From Zingiber officinale (taxonomy: Eukaryota; Streptophyta; Magnoliopsida; Zingiberales; Zingiberaceae), in contig NC_055986.1 in NCBI RefSeq assembly GCF_018446385.1, positions 82,235,659 to 82,299,658 on the forward strand: 64,000 bases of DNA, given 5' to 3'. The notes beneath the pieces were generated by a model. That model did no database searches and was not told where the DNA came from. It was given only the letters and a program-made list of their open reading frames with translations. A program made the position numbers and the translations under genes. Shown in pieces: positions 32,826 through 44,950 of this stretch (position 1 is the first letter of the stretch; the number at the start of each line of letters is the position of its first letter).

Positions 32826-35800
32826 TGTAAAATACCGGAAAAATGACGAATATTAATAAGGGAATTTTTCGAAATTTATGGACATTTTTCAAGAATTTTT
32901 CGGAGCTCGTACGGACGAGTTAATGGGGATAAAAATGGGGTCCGAAAAAGCCTGTTTAGGCTACCCAATTTTAATAAGGAAAAGTTTTATTTTTCTTTTC
33001 CTTTTCCCTTTTCTTTTTCCTTATATTTTTTTCCTCTCCTCGTTACTGTGCCGAGCCCGAGCCCTCATCCACACCACTCTTCTTCTCTCGCGCCCGACGC
33101 CGGCCCTAACCGCCGGCCGGCGGTTTCTTCCTCCCGAGCCGCACACCCGAAGACCTTTTCTTCATCTTCTTCTCCACCCGAGCCGAAGCTTTCCCCTGCC
33201 CTAAAATCGCCGAAAGCTTGCTCTATGCCCACTGGTGCCGACGCCGAGCACTGCCGCTCTTCCTCAGCCCTAGCCGCCGCACGGGAAATTGCCGGCCACC
33301 AGGACCGACCCAGGCCGCTGTCGCCGTGGGGATCCCAGCGCCGCCGACGCCCTTCTCCCGTTTCTCTCTGCCCTAGTTTTGCACAGTGTCACCGCTACCA
33401 CAACCGGCAACCGGCTGTCCTCCCTCTGCCGACGCCGACTCCTCCACTGTGCAGTGCCTAGCCGACTCCTTCCTTTGTCCTAGGTTCCCTCTTGTTGCTG
33501 GATCCGAACCCTAACTCCTCTGGGTTGGGTTGTGGTCAGCCTACCCGACTGGTAATTTTTCCTACTGCGCCACCAGCTGCCTTCTTCCTGCTTCGCCACC
33601 AGCTGCCGGCAGAGAGAAAAAAACAAGGGCTATCGAGTTGGGTAAGGCAAATAAAGAGGTATTTCAATTGTTGATTTGGGATCTTATGTTGGATTTGTTG
33701 GCTGATAACAGTGGTATTTGTCACTGATTTCTCACAGCAGCTTCTCCGGATCTTGGCAGTAAGTTCTATAGGATTTGAGCAGTGTTGAGGCATCAGGGAA
33801 TTTGGGTAAGGTTGGTGTTAAGTTAATTACTGTTGAGGTGAGTATGGGAAGATGAACTTGATGATTTCGATAGTTTGAGCTATTGGTATTACTTTTGTTA
33901 TGTAAGCATAGGGTTAATTATATTAAATCCTGTGTAGACCTTATATGGTGATTTCCTTTGCAGACATTGTTGGAGAAAGCCCTAATCGCTGTGATCTTCC
34001 TTTTGTGTGATCCAGAGGTAAGGCTTAATGAATACAATCAAATATGTTGGTTGGTTTTTGGTGTAATTAGGGTTAATAAAACTAACCTTAGATGGTCGAT
34101 GGATTAGAAATTTATTTAGCTATTTGTTTATACTTAGCTAAATTATACTATTTATCACAGGACCTTGACGCGAGACAAGTTTCTTAACGTCCGGATTTGA
34201 ACTGATTGGATCTTTCCTATTGGAGGCGGGTACCTCTTGACTTATCTTTTATGATATTGTCATTGGATATGCATAGTATTTTATAACTACATGCAATGAA
34301 CATGTTTGCCTTTGGTATGTCACTGTTTGATATCCATAGCATGTTAGGTTTGTCACCTGTGATGTATCCGTGCTTATATCTCGTGATTTGTTGCCATGAT
34401 TATCTTGTTACCATGAGTATTTTAGTTTCTAGAGTGACATACCATGCTTACTGAGGTTAGGACTAGGATTTGGATTGTTGTTTCTGGCCTGTGTATCTAG
34501 ATTATCTGATACTTAGGTTTTTGTGCCATATCAGATTTGTATACCTCTATTTGTATATCATATATGATTCGGGTGTTTAGACCCTGATTCTTTGATCTGT
34601 GTATATTGTTGGTACATATGCTATGGAAGAGGGATATGATTTGGGTCTAGGTTGTTATGCCATAGAGGACCTGTATGTCCTAGATCCGTGGACTGACCTA
34701 CTGATACTGTGGTACCCATATTATGTATATATGGATTTTTCTATGCTGATCAGGATATTGTTATGCATAGTGACATGCATCATGATTTCATGCTGTGCGA
34801 TTGTCGGCTCCACTATGGTTGAACCCATCGCCAGTTAACTGCACACACCCCACTCATGGTTTAGTGGTATATCGGCGGTGTGTGGCGGTTCTGCTTTAGC
34901 TCCGTTGGTGCGAGGACTCGGTGGTAGCCGTGATCGGCCGCTTCTGTTTGGCTCCGGCATTTAGTGTAGCAGAGTAGTAGCCGGCAGACGGTGGACTCTG
35001 TTTGCCTCCGTCTCGGCGTGGTAGCCGGCAGAGATACCTCCCCGTCATCGTGTACCGGGAGTTGAGAGCATTGAGCTCCCCCATTTATGATTTGGGGTCA
35101 CAGGACAGGAGTACTCCGACAGCATCCCGTCCACTCGGTCACTCATCAGGAGTAGTGACGACAGAGTGCACGGTTGTCACAGCCCTACCCACTCGGTCTC
35201 ACCATTTGTGTGTGAGATGACTGACTGGCGTCAGGGGTGACCAGGACGCATCATTAGCATCATATGCATTGATGCATTTATATTTTTATGATTGTGTTTG
35301 CTGCATTTGGTTGCTGCATTTTGGTTGGATACATATTTTTGACCTGCATACAGGATTATTGACACTTTCGGTTTGACGACCCCTTTTGTCTGGATAGGAG
35401 TTCCTGGTGAGTACAGCTTCCTCAGTTACCTTTCAGTTTTATATATTCCCTATATATGATTAGGAAGCTGTATTCCATGTTTGTTGCTGTTAGATATATC
35501 TTACTACTCATGTCCATTGGTATTCGCTGAGTTGTTGAACTCACCCCCGTTGACACTATCTTTTTCAGGTACCAGGTTATTTGTGGTGTCGCTTGGAGTA
35601 TCTTGTCTGCTGGTCCCCACGTCACATCAGAAGACTTATCGGTTTCACGTATGTTTTGTTTGTTTTATGTATCAGTTTGTTTAGCTCTGTACTCTGGTTT
35701 TATTTTTGGAGGGTTGATGTCGTTATGTGGTGTTTTGTATTTGTTATTGGTTGTGTAAGCCTAGCCGGCTAGCAGTTTTATGTTTTGGTTTTGGTACAGC

Positions 35801-36012
35801 CAAGTGGGCTGCTTTATTTTTAACTGCGTGGTTGAGTCAGCCAGAGGCTGAATTTGATATTAACTGCGTGGTGTTTGTTTTCTTTTATTGTTATTATTCC
35901 AGCCGCATGTGGCTGAGGTATATAGTGCTTGTAGAAAAGTTTCAGATTGTCCGCCGTACAGGGGAGATGCTGCCGAAATTTCTTCGGACAGAGACTCCTC
36001 TGGGGCGCGACA
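32826..36012 (+). mobile_element. 5' LTR of the nested gypsy element
   Basis: 3187 bp. The Pro/Ser/Arg-rich frames at 33048-33483 and the frames at 34599-36365 are non-coding LTR sequence: they recur in the other LTR and show no family motif. Confidence 0.92.
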
Positions 36013-36018
36013 ATTTAG

Positions 36019-36030
36019 TGGTATCAGAGC
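36019..36030 (+). promoter_or_regulatory. Primer binding site of the nested gypsy element
   Basis: TGGTATCAGAGC, the standard plant match to the 3' end of initiator tRNA-Met, six bases after the LTR. Confidence 0.9.
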
Positions 36031-37960
36031 AGGTATACGATACTTGCTATATGTTCTGGATTTTCGAGATGTATCTGATATCAATTTATTTGGTATCAGA
36101 GATCGACTTACGAGTTTTATTTCCGGTGTTTCGGATTTCGTGTTTTGGTCTTCTCGATGTGACTTTTCGGATTTTGGGACCTAGCAGCGGCAGGACATCT
36201 CCAAGCTGTAGGAGGTATGTTGGTATATGTTATCCTATCTTTTTGGTTAGTTTATGCCCTGTTCATTATTACAGTCTATGGCATGTATTAGCACTCTTTA
36301 CTAGTGCTTGTCTGGTTGTTGTAGCATATATTATATGTGATGGGTTATCCACTGATCTTGATTGACCTTAATAGAGATTAAGGATTATAGGCTTTGGTGA
36401 TTTTACATATTATACCCTAGTAGCTTTAGCTTCTGTTACTACTATTTGGTTAGCAGATTGAGGCACATACCAGCCTCTTTATTAGCTTTGTAGTGGATAG
36501 TATTTACCTATTTATGTTGACCTAGCCAGTAGTATATCATGTTATTTTAGTTAATTTCATCAGTAAATATTGATTTACTCTTGTTAGATTGGTCAGTAGA
36601 AGTCTGATTTACACTAGTTGATTTGGGTAGTCGTGTATTGATATACCTTAGTTGCTTGTGGAGGATTAATGTATTCTTGATTAGTTAGCAGATGATTGAT
36701 TTAGTTTTGTTGGTTTGATCAGTAGAGGACAATTATACTCTATTTTTAGAGGTTCGAATCTTTTGATTTTTTTTTCGTGCTTAGTTGGATATTATGAGCA
36801 CATTGGAATACATGACTGTTACTGACGTGGGGAAAAGACTGAATTAGCCGTATATCGTTGTTGGTTTGGTCAGTCTTTAGAGGATTGATTTATCCTATTC
36901 TGTGGATACTTTAATTTTAGACTGTATGTACCTAATTGGATAACTTAGAGGGTGGCATATGATTTGTGTGATAGATTGGATTAAATATGTTGATTATGCA
37001 TATATATGAAGTGTACATATGATTGTTATGAGTTGAAGGAGTTCTATGATGGATAGTTCATTTGTGGATAGTGTGGGTATTCCCATCTAGATATGGTTAT
37101 TGTAGGTTCCTTGTGGATTATAGCTATTTAGTTAGCTGTACGTGTCTGATTGACATATTGATGGTATCTTATTGATTTAAATCTGTGTCGTGGTTTGTGC
37201 ACATGGGTGCGAGTGTCATATTGGAAGTATTTTGTCGATTTAATCTGAGTTGTGTGTGTGTTTGGTGTATAATAATTGGAGGATTAAGTCGATCATACAT
37301 ATGTTGTGTGTGCACGTGTGCTAAATGTATGGTTGGTAGCATCATGAAAATTCTACCTAAGTTAAATGTAGAATATTAAATGTCTACATTATGATATTGG
37401 TTGTTTTACCCTGTCAACTAATTCTCCCATTAGCGGGTGACCGAACCACTAGGAGGATGATAGAGTTGACTATGGATTTGATTTGCTTACTGGGTGGTTA
37501 TACCCTAGGCGTACCCACAGTGATCTGTGGTAGAGAGATCTTGTGCAGTCTCTAGCTAGATAGTTAGGTGCTTTGGGCACTTATGTATTGTTGTGGTAGA
37601 GTGTAGCTCCCACATGTTATGGATCGTTATAGCTTCCACATATTACGGATCGCTTGTAGCGGAGTATTCTCCCGTATTGATTATAGATACATATTTCGGA
37701 TTATTTGTAGTGGAGTGTTACTCCCACATATGGAGGATTTCTTGTGGTAGAGCGTTGCTCCCACATTTGTGGTATTTCGTGTGATGTAGCGTTGCTCTCA
37801 CACTAGAGGATCTTTTCCTTGGTGATTTATGTTATAAGTGGGTGATCAGATCTGTTTATTGTTGAGGATCTTATGGTTAGGAATGTCTGTGATACAGACA
37901 TGATGTGTCTTGGTTTTACCATTAGAGCTTACAGAGCCCTAGATGTTATCATGGACTCGA
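36031..37960 (+). other. Gypsy interior without recognisable gag or protease
   Basis: T/G-rich sequence in the place where gag should lie. No CCHC knuckle, no DTGA-like protease motif and no long frame. A minisatellite occupies 37585-37805. Confidence 0.6.
37585..37805 (+). repeat. About 45-bp degenerate minisatellite in the gypsy interior
   Basis: Five or so copies built on GTGGTAGAGTGTAGCTCCCA, then CAT and a variable GGATTTCTT-like linker. Confidence 0.75.
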
Positions 37961-37969
37961 TGATTTTAG

Positions 37970-40177
37970 TATTCCCAGGATGTTTGGATCTGTGCCCATT
38001 GTCTTTGATGACGATGTTGTGATTTATTACGGATCCAAGGTGAGACACGTGCATCACCTTTGCATAGATCTAGAGATGTTTCGACGAGAACATCTATATG
38101 CGAAGATCAGTAGTGCGTGTTTTGGGTGTCTTCTGTGAGATATTTGAGACACGGTCACCAGTAGGAGTATACCGTGGTTACACAGGAGATAGAGGATGTT
38201 ACTGTTGGGAGTAGACGGAGTCTATAGAAGAGGCTCGCAACTTTCTTTGTTTGGCTCGATATTTCCTGAGATACGTTGAGGGTTTCTCTCGGATAGCTAT
38301 GTCACTGACACGCCTGACCTGGAAAGGTGTGAAGTTCACTTGGACTAAGGATGGCAAGACCAGCTTATAGGAGCTGAAGCGGAGTTTAGTGTTGACTCCG
38401 ATTTTTGGTTGTACCTTCTAGAGAGGACGAATTCATGCTCTATACCGACGCATCTCTACCGGGTTTGGACGCTGTTCTGATGCAGCACGATAGAGTAGTC
38501 TCCTATGCTTCTCGTCGGTTGAAGAAGCATGAGAAGAACTACCCTGTACATGATCTGGAGCTAGTCGCCATTATTTTTGCCATGAAGATTTGGCGACATT
38601 ATTTATATGACGTTACATTTGAGATTCTCACTGACCGTAAGAGTCTCAAATATCTGTTTTACTTAGAAGGAACCTAATCTCCGACAGAGGAGATGGATGG
38701 AGTTCCTGAAGGATTTTTATTGTATCATTAGCTATCACCTAGAGAAAGCTAATGTGGTTGTCGACGCACTTAGCTGGAAGTCTAGAGTGACTTTGGCTTG
38801 CCACCGAGTTGTGGTCACAGATTGGTTACCATGGTTGCTCAGTCGTCGATCAGTACGAGGATCCGAGAGCCCTAGACTGTATTTGCGGGTTATTTGCAGC
38901 CAGATAGCTTCCGGGTAGCCGACCGAGTTCACACGAGACGAGGAGGGTATTATATACTTCCGAGGTAGATTATGCGTACCTCAGTCTCATCCGGTCTTAT
39001 AGAAGTTACTTCCGGAGGCTCATCGCTCATGATTTGCTGTCCACCCAGGCGGTACCCGTATGTACCGAGATTTGAGATGTTCCTATTGGTGGAACAGTAT
39101 GAAGACAGACATCGCGGATAATGTAGATAGATGTCTTGTCTGTCAGCAGGTGAGGGCTGAGCACCAGATACCTGCCGGATTATTTTAGCGGATTTCTATT
39201 CCTGAGTGGAAATGGAAACATATTACCATGGACTGTGTGGTGAGTCTGCCTAGAACACGATGAGGTCATGACACGATTTGGGTAATCATTGATTGATTAA
39301 CCCAATCTGCGCACTCGTTAGCGATCCGGAAGACTGATTTCCTGGATCGATTTGGTAGATCCGTTTTGCTGGGAGATCATCAGATTACGTGGTGTTCCGT
39401 TGACTATTGTTTCGGATAGAGACCCCCCGATTCACGTCTCGTTTTTGACAGAGTCTGCAGCAGACCTTGGGCACGCAGCTCTGTTTCAGTACAGTTTTTT
39501 TTTCCATCCTCAGACAGATGGATAGTCACAGCGGACCACTCAGACTCTAGAGGACTTGCTGAAGTCTTATGTACTAGATTTTGGAGGCAGTTGGGAGGAC
39601 CATTTGCCGTTGGTAGAGTTCGTCTACAACAACGGTTTGTATTCGGTTATCCAAATGCCACTGTTGAAGCGTTGTAAGGTAGGCCTTGTCGGACACCCAT
39701 CCTCTGAGATGAGATTGGGGAGGCCTAGTTATTGGGACCTCATAGAGCTCAGCTTGAGACCAAGTTAGTCCGTACTATCAGACGGAGGATGTCAGAGGCG
39801 TAGGACTGCTAGAAGGGTTATGCAGACCTGAGTCGGAGACTCTTAGAGTTTTCTGCAGGCGACTATATTTTTCTGCGAGTCTCACCCACGAAAGGGGTGA
39901 AGGGATTGACCTCAGAAGTAAGCTAACTCCGTGATACATTGGACCTTTCCAGATCTCGGAAAGGATTGGAGCGGTAGCTTACCGATTGGCACCACCACCG
40001 TCTCTGGCAGGAGTTCACAATGTATTCCACATATCTATGTTGCGGAGATATGTGCCCGACCCGACGCATGTGCTGGCTGATATTCCAATTCTAGTTCAGC
40101 CTGACAATACTTATGAGGAGGCTACTTGGGAGCTTGAAAATACGATCCGAGCTCGATATCCCCATCTCTTCACTTGA
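37970..40177 (+). pseudogene. Gypsy pol pseudogene: RT, RNase H, integrase, chromodomain-like end
   Basis: In broken frames: the RT catalytic region IVFDDDVVIYYGSK followed by HHLCIDLEMFRREHLYAKIS (about 38000-38125); an RT thumb piece near 38270-38370; RNase H with [35 protein letters not shown] and [15 protein letters not shown] (38405-38677, open); the integrase zinc-binding end CLVCQQVRAEHQ near 39132-39168; and integrase core pieces to about 39800. An open frame at 39986-40177 ends HISMLRRYVPDPTHVL, then EEATWELENTIRARYPHLFT, the usual end of chromovirus integrases, but the middle of the chromodomain is missing. Stops are frequent. Inactive. Confidence 0.88.
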
Positions 40178-40271
40178 AGTATGTGAGTTTATTTACCGTT
40201 CAACATTAATGATTATTCTCTGTTATTAGTACTTGCTGACGGTAGATACTGAAATTTGGGGACCAAATTTT

Positions 40272-40287
40272 TATTAGTGGGGGAGAA
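40272..40287 (+). promoter_or_regulatory. Polypurine tract of the nested gypsy element
   Basis: TTAGTGGGGGAGAA abuts the 3' LTR. Confidence 0.8.
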
Positions 40288-43200
40288 TGTAAAATACCGG
40301 AAAAATGACGAATATTAATAAGGGAATTTTTCGAAATTTATGGATATTTTTCAAGAATTTTTCGGAGCTCGTACGGACGAGTTAATGGGGATAAAAATGG
40401 GGTCCGAAAAAGCCTGTTTAGGCTACCCAATTTTAATAAGGAAAAGTTTTATTTTTCTTTTCCTTTTCCATTTTCTTTTTCCATATATTTTTTTTTCTCT
40501 CCTCGTTACTGTGCCGAGCCCGAGCCCTCATCCACTCCACTCTTCTTCTCTCGCGCCCGACGCCGGCCCTAACCGCCGGCCGGCGGTTTCTTCCTCCCGA
40601 GCCGCACACCCGAAGACCTTTTCTTCATCTTCTTCTCCACCCGAGCCGAAGCTTTCCCCTGCCCTAAAATCGCCGAAAGCTTGCTCTATGCCCACTGGTG
40701 CCGACGCCGAGCACTGCCGCTCTTCCTCAGCCCTAGCCGCCGCACGGGACATTGCCGGCCACCAGGACCGACCCAGGCCGCTGTCGCCGTGGGGATCCCA
40801 GCGCCGCCGACGCCCTTCTCCCGTTTCTCTCTGCCCTAGTTTTGCACAGTGTCACCGCTACCACAACCGGCAACCGGCTGTCCTCCCTCTGCCGACGCCG
40901 ACTCCTCCACTGTGCAGTGCCTAGCCGACTCCTTCCTTTGTCCTAGGTTCCCTCTTGTTGCTGGATCCGAACCCTAACTCCTCTGGGTTGGGTTGTGGTC
41001 AGCCTACCCGACTGGTAATTTTTCCTACTGCGCCACCAGCTGCCTTCTTCCTGCTTCGCCACCAGCTGCCGGCAGAGAGAAAAAAACAAGGGCTATCGAG
41101 TTGGGTAAGGCAAATAAAGAGGTATTTCAATTGTTGATTTGGGATCTTATGTTGGATTTGTTGGCTGATAACAGTGGTATTTGTCACTGATTTCTCACAG
41201 CAGCTTCTCCGGATCTTGGCAGTAAGTTCTATAGGATTTGAGCAGTGTTGAGGCATCAGGGAATTTGGGTAAGGTTGGTGTTAAGTTAATTACTGTTGAG
41301 GTGAGTATGGGAAGATGAACTTGATGATTTCGATAGTTTGAGCTATTGGTATTACTTTTGTTATGTAAGCATAGGGTTAATTATATTAAATCCTGTGTAG
41401 ACCTTATATGGTGATTTCCTTTGCAGACATTGTTGGAGAAAGCCCTAATCGCTGTGATCTTCCTTTTGTGTGATCCAGAGGTAAGGCTTAATGAATACAA
41501 TCAAATATGTTGGTTGGTTTTTGGTGTAATTAGGGTTAATAAAACTAACCTTAGATGGTCGATGGATTAGAAATTTATTTAGCTATTTGTTTATACTTAG
41601 CTAAATTATACTATTTATCACAGGACCTTGACGCGAGACAAGTTTCTTAACGTCCGGATTTGAACTGATTGGATCTTTCCTATTGGAGGCGGGTACCTCT
41701 TGACTTATCTTTTATGATATTGTTATTGGATATGCATAGTATTTTATAACTACATGCAATGAACATGTTTGCCTTTGGTATGTCACTGTTTGATATCCAT
41801 AGCATGTTAGGTTTGTCACCTGTGATGTATCCGTGCTTATATCTCGTGATTTGTTGTCATGATTATCTTGTTACCATGAGTATTTTAGTTTCTAGAGTGA
41901 CATACCATGCTTACTGAGGTTAGGACTAGGATTTGGATTGTTGTTTCTCGCCTGTGTATCTAGATTATCTGATACTTAGGTTTTTGTGCCATATCAGATT
42001 TGTATACCTCTATTTGTATATCATATATGATTCGGGTGTTTAGACCCTGATTCTTTGATCTGTGTATATTGTTGGTACATATGCTATGGAAGAGGGATAT
42101 GATTTGGGTCTAGGTTGTTATGCCATAGAGGACCTGTATGTCCTAGATCCGTGGACTGACCTACTGATACTGTGGTACCCATATTATGTATATATGGATT
42201 TTTCTATGCTGATCAGGATATTGTTATGCATAGTGACATGCATCATGATTTCATGCTGTGCGATTGTCGGCTCCACTATGGTTGAACCCATCGCCAGTTA
42301 CATGTACTGCACACACCCCCACTCATGGTTTAGTGGTATATCAGGCAGGTGTGTGGCGGTTCTGCTGTTTGGCTCCGTTGGTCTGAGGACTCAGCGTGGT
42401 AGCCGGCAGTCAGTTCCGCTCTGTTTGGCTCCGCTGGCATTTAGTGTAGCAGCGTAGTAGCCGGCAGACGGTGGACTCTGTTTGGCTTCGTTGGTCAGGT
42501 GACTCAGCGTGGTAGCCGGCAGAGATACCTCCCCGTCATCGTGTACCGGGAGTTGAGAGCATTGAGCTCCCCCATTTATGATTTGGGGTCACAGGACAGG
42601 AGTACTCCGACAGCATCCCGTCCACTCGGTCACTCATCAGGAGTAGTGACGACAGAGTGCACGGTTGTCACAGCCCTACCCACTCGGTCTCACCATTTGT
42701 GTGTGAGATGACTGACTGGCGTCAGGGGTGACCAGGACGCATCATTAGCATCATATGCATTGATGCATTTATATTTTTATGATTGTGTTTGCTGCATTTG
42801 GTTGCTGCATTTTGGTTGGATACATACTTTTGACCTGCATACAGGATTATTGACACTTTCGGTTTGACGACCCCTTTTGTCTGGATAGGAGTTCCTGGTG
42901 AGTACAGCTTCCTCAGTTACCTTTCAGTTTTATATATTCCCTATATATGATTAGGAAGCTGTATTCCATGTTTGTTGCTGTTAGATATATCTTACTACTC
43001 ATGTCCATTGGTATTCGCTGAGTTGTTGAACTCACCCCCGTTGACACTATCTTTTTCAGGTACTAGGTTATTTGTGGTGTCGCTTGGAGTATCCTGTCTG
43101 CTGGTCCCCACGTCACATCAGAAGACTTATCGGTTTCACGTATGTTTTGTTTGTTTTATGTATCAGTTTGTTTAGCTCTGTACTCTGGTTTTATTTTTGG

Positions 43201-43503
43201 AGGGTTGATGTCGTTATGTGGTGTTTTGTATTTGTTATTGGTTGTGTAAGCCTAGCCGGCTAGCAGTTTTATGTTTTGGTTTTGGTACAGCCAAGTGGGC
43301 TGCTTTATTTTTAACTGCGTGGTTGAGTCAGCCAGAGGCTGAATTTGATATTAACTGCGTGGTGTTTGTTTTCTTTTATTGTTATTATTCCAGCCGCATG
43401 TGGCTGAGGTATATAGTGCTTGTAGAAAAGTTTCAGATTGTCCGCCGTACAGGGGAGATGCTGCCGAAATTTCTTCGGACAGAGACTCCTCTGGGGCGTG
43501 ACA
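40288..43503 (+). mobile_element. 3' LTR of the nested gypsy element
   Basis: 3216 bp, 29 bp longer than the 5' copy. All but one base of that difference falls in 42295-42530. Confidence 0.92.
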
Positions 43504-43508
43504 TAAAT

Positions 43509-44070
43509 GGTTAAATTCTTTAAGAGACTTTGTCTAGAAATGATTTATGCTCCAATAACCAAGAAGGTCTAGTGCATCGCCACAACTTGGAAGTCAATTA
43601 CTGAATTGAATATTTAATTGACTTACTGTAAGCATTTAACTATTGCTTTTAATTTTTGTTAGAAAAATAAATCTGATCATTAAAATTTATTTAAGTTATT
43701 TTTTTGTGAAACGTTAATCTAAACAATCTTTATCGTTAGAATTTTTTTAATTAGTTATCAAAATGCAAATACTTTAAATTTTGCGAAAAAAAAAATTTAA
43801 CTTTTTGTGAAATTTTTCTGTTCAACTCTTGCAATTTTTCTTTCAATTAAAGGAGTTTTTTTTTTGTTTTTTTCTATTAGGCTTTAAATTTTCAAAAGTT
43901 ATTTTAAAAGTACCCCATTTTTAATGTGATCAAAAGGACAAGTAGTAAAGATTAAGTCTAGGGGAGAGTAATATAATTTTTTTGTACTTAATTTTTTTTT
44001 ACGTGTAAAATTTTATAACTATTTTTTTGTGGTTTTACCCTAACTTAACTTGGGTTTGCTCACATCAAAA
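43509..44070 (+). mobile_element. 3' tail of copia element D with the conserved non-coding block
   Basis: Resumes element D after the gypsy. Bases 43509-43628 match 5622-5760 of element B, and the similarity continues leftwards across the gypsy insertion point (32790-32825). AT-rich to 44040. No pol motif. Confidence 0.75.
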
Positions 44071-44080
44071 AGGGGAAGAT
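44064..44080 (+). promoter_or_regulatory. Polypurine tract of copia element D
   Basis: CATCAAAAAGGGGAAGAT immediately precedes the TGTTAG of the 3' LTR. Confidence 0.75.
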
Positions 44081-44945
44081 TGTTAGTAGCCCAAGGTAAT
44101 TTTGATGTGATCAACCAAGTCAAGTTAGGTCATGTTGGTTTTTAATCCTTGTATCTAAGTGCGCAGGAACTTAGGAGTATAGGAAGTTGAGTGAAAGACG
44201 CAGCTAGCGAGAAGGACGACATGGGAGAGAGCCAACGGGCTCAATGCGTCCGAGGGACGAGGTGCTATGGAAGAGTGCACTGACGGATGAGAAGGAGGCT
44301 TGCGACGTTTCAGAGGGATGAGAAGTCGGAGCGGAAGATTGCTCGAAGGCTGGAAGTTGGGTTCGAGTGAGCCCTATTCTAGAAGGTCGAGATCACCCAA
44401 GTAAACCCGGAGCCGGACCGAAAGACCCGGACGTAAGCGAGCGGAGCCAGAGCAAGAACCCGGACCAAACAAGTTAGCAAGCTGTTAACTTGGGTTCGGG
44501 CGCCCAGACAATGAAACTTATCTGGATCGCGTCAAACGCAATCCGTTGTGATGGGAATAAAGTTTTATCCCCTCTAGGAGCCTGGAGCCCTTCCAGGTAC
44601 CTCACCAGGACTATAAATACATCTCTGGTTCTAGAAGCTTAGACACAATAAGAAGAACACTGAAGAATACTTGTAAACGATTTCTTTTGTCTAGCTTTGT
44701 ATTTTGAGTACTTCAACTGCTGTAATGAGACTTCTCCACTTGAAGGAGAAATTAGTGCGCTTTCCATTTCCTTGGATTAACAACCTCTCCGATTGTAACT
44801 AAGTAATTCATTGTGCCTCTTCCTTTTTAATCAGTCTTATATATTTTATGCAAGTGTTAATTTTGTTAAAGTTATAAAGTTTGAGGAAGGTTAATTTTTT
44901 ACAGGACTATTCACCCCTTTTAGCCGGTCGCTAAGGGTCCTAACA
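44081..44945 (+). mobile_element. 3' LTR of copia element D
   Basis: 865 bp with TATA box TATAAATA at 44612-44619 and terminal CTAACA. Confidence 0.85.
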
Positions 44946-44950
44946 CTGAC

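Larger units (their letters stand above)
32826..43503 (+). mobile_element. Chromovirus-like Ty3/gypsy element with 3.2 kb LTRs, nested in element D
   Basis: Direct LTRs 32826-36012 and 40288-43503 start TGTAAAATACCGG and end GACA. An exact 5-bp target duplication TAAAT flanks the element (32821-32825, 43504-43508). A tRNA-Met type primer site and a polypurine tract are in place. The interior keeps degenerate RT, RNase H, integrase and a chromodomain-like end but no visible gag or protease. Very long LTRs and the chromodomain-like tail suit the Tekay/Del branch. By eye about a dozen substitutions separate the LTRs outside one indel-rich patch, so it is the youngest retroelement insertion whose two LTRs can be compared. 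Confidence 0.92.
30423..44945 (+). mobile_element. Gag-only copia element D, interrupted by a gypsy element
   Basis: LTRs at 30423-31286 and 44081-44945 start TGTTAG and end CTAATA/CTAACA. Flanks CCGAT and CTGAC could be one 5-bp duplication decayed by transitions. Without the nested gypsy (32826-43503) the element is about 3.8 kb: LTR, gag, a short tail with the conserved block, polypurine tract, LTR. No pol piece is present on either side of the insertion, so pol was already missing. No clear primer site follows the 5' LTR. Confidence 0.85.

Noticed and set aside
33048..33483. Pro/Ser/Arg-rich frames repeated at 40340-40946
   Set aside because: They lie in the two LTRs of the gypsy element and are GC-rich leader sequence; similarity reflects the LTR duplication.
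35727..36365. 212-codon frame crossing the gypsy LTR end and primer binding site
   Set aside because: A gag frame should begin after the primer site; this one starts inside the LTR and shows no gag motif.
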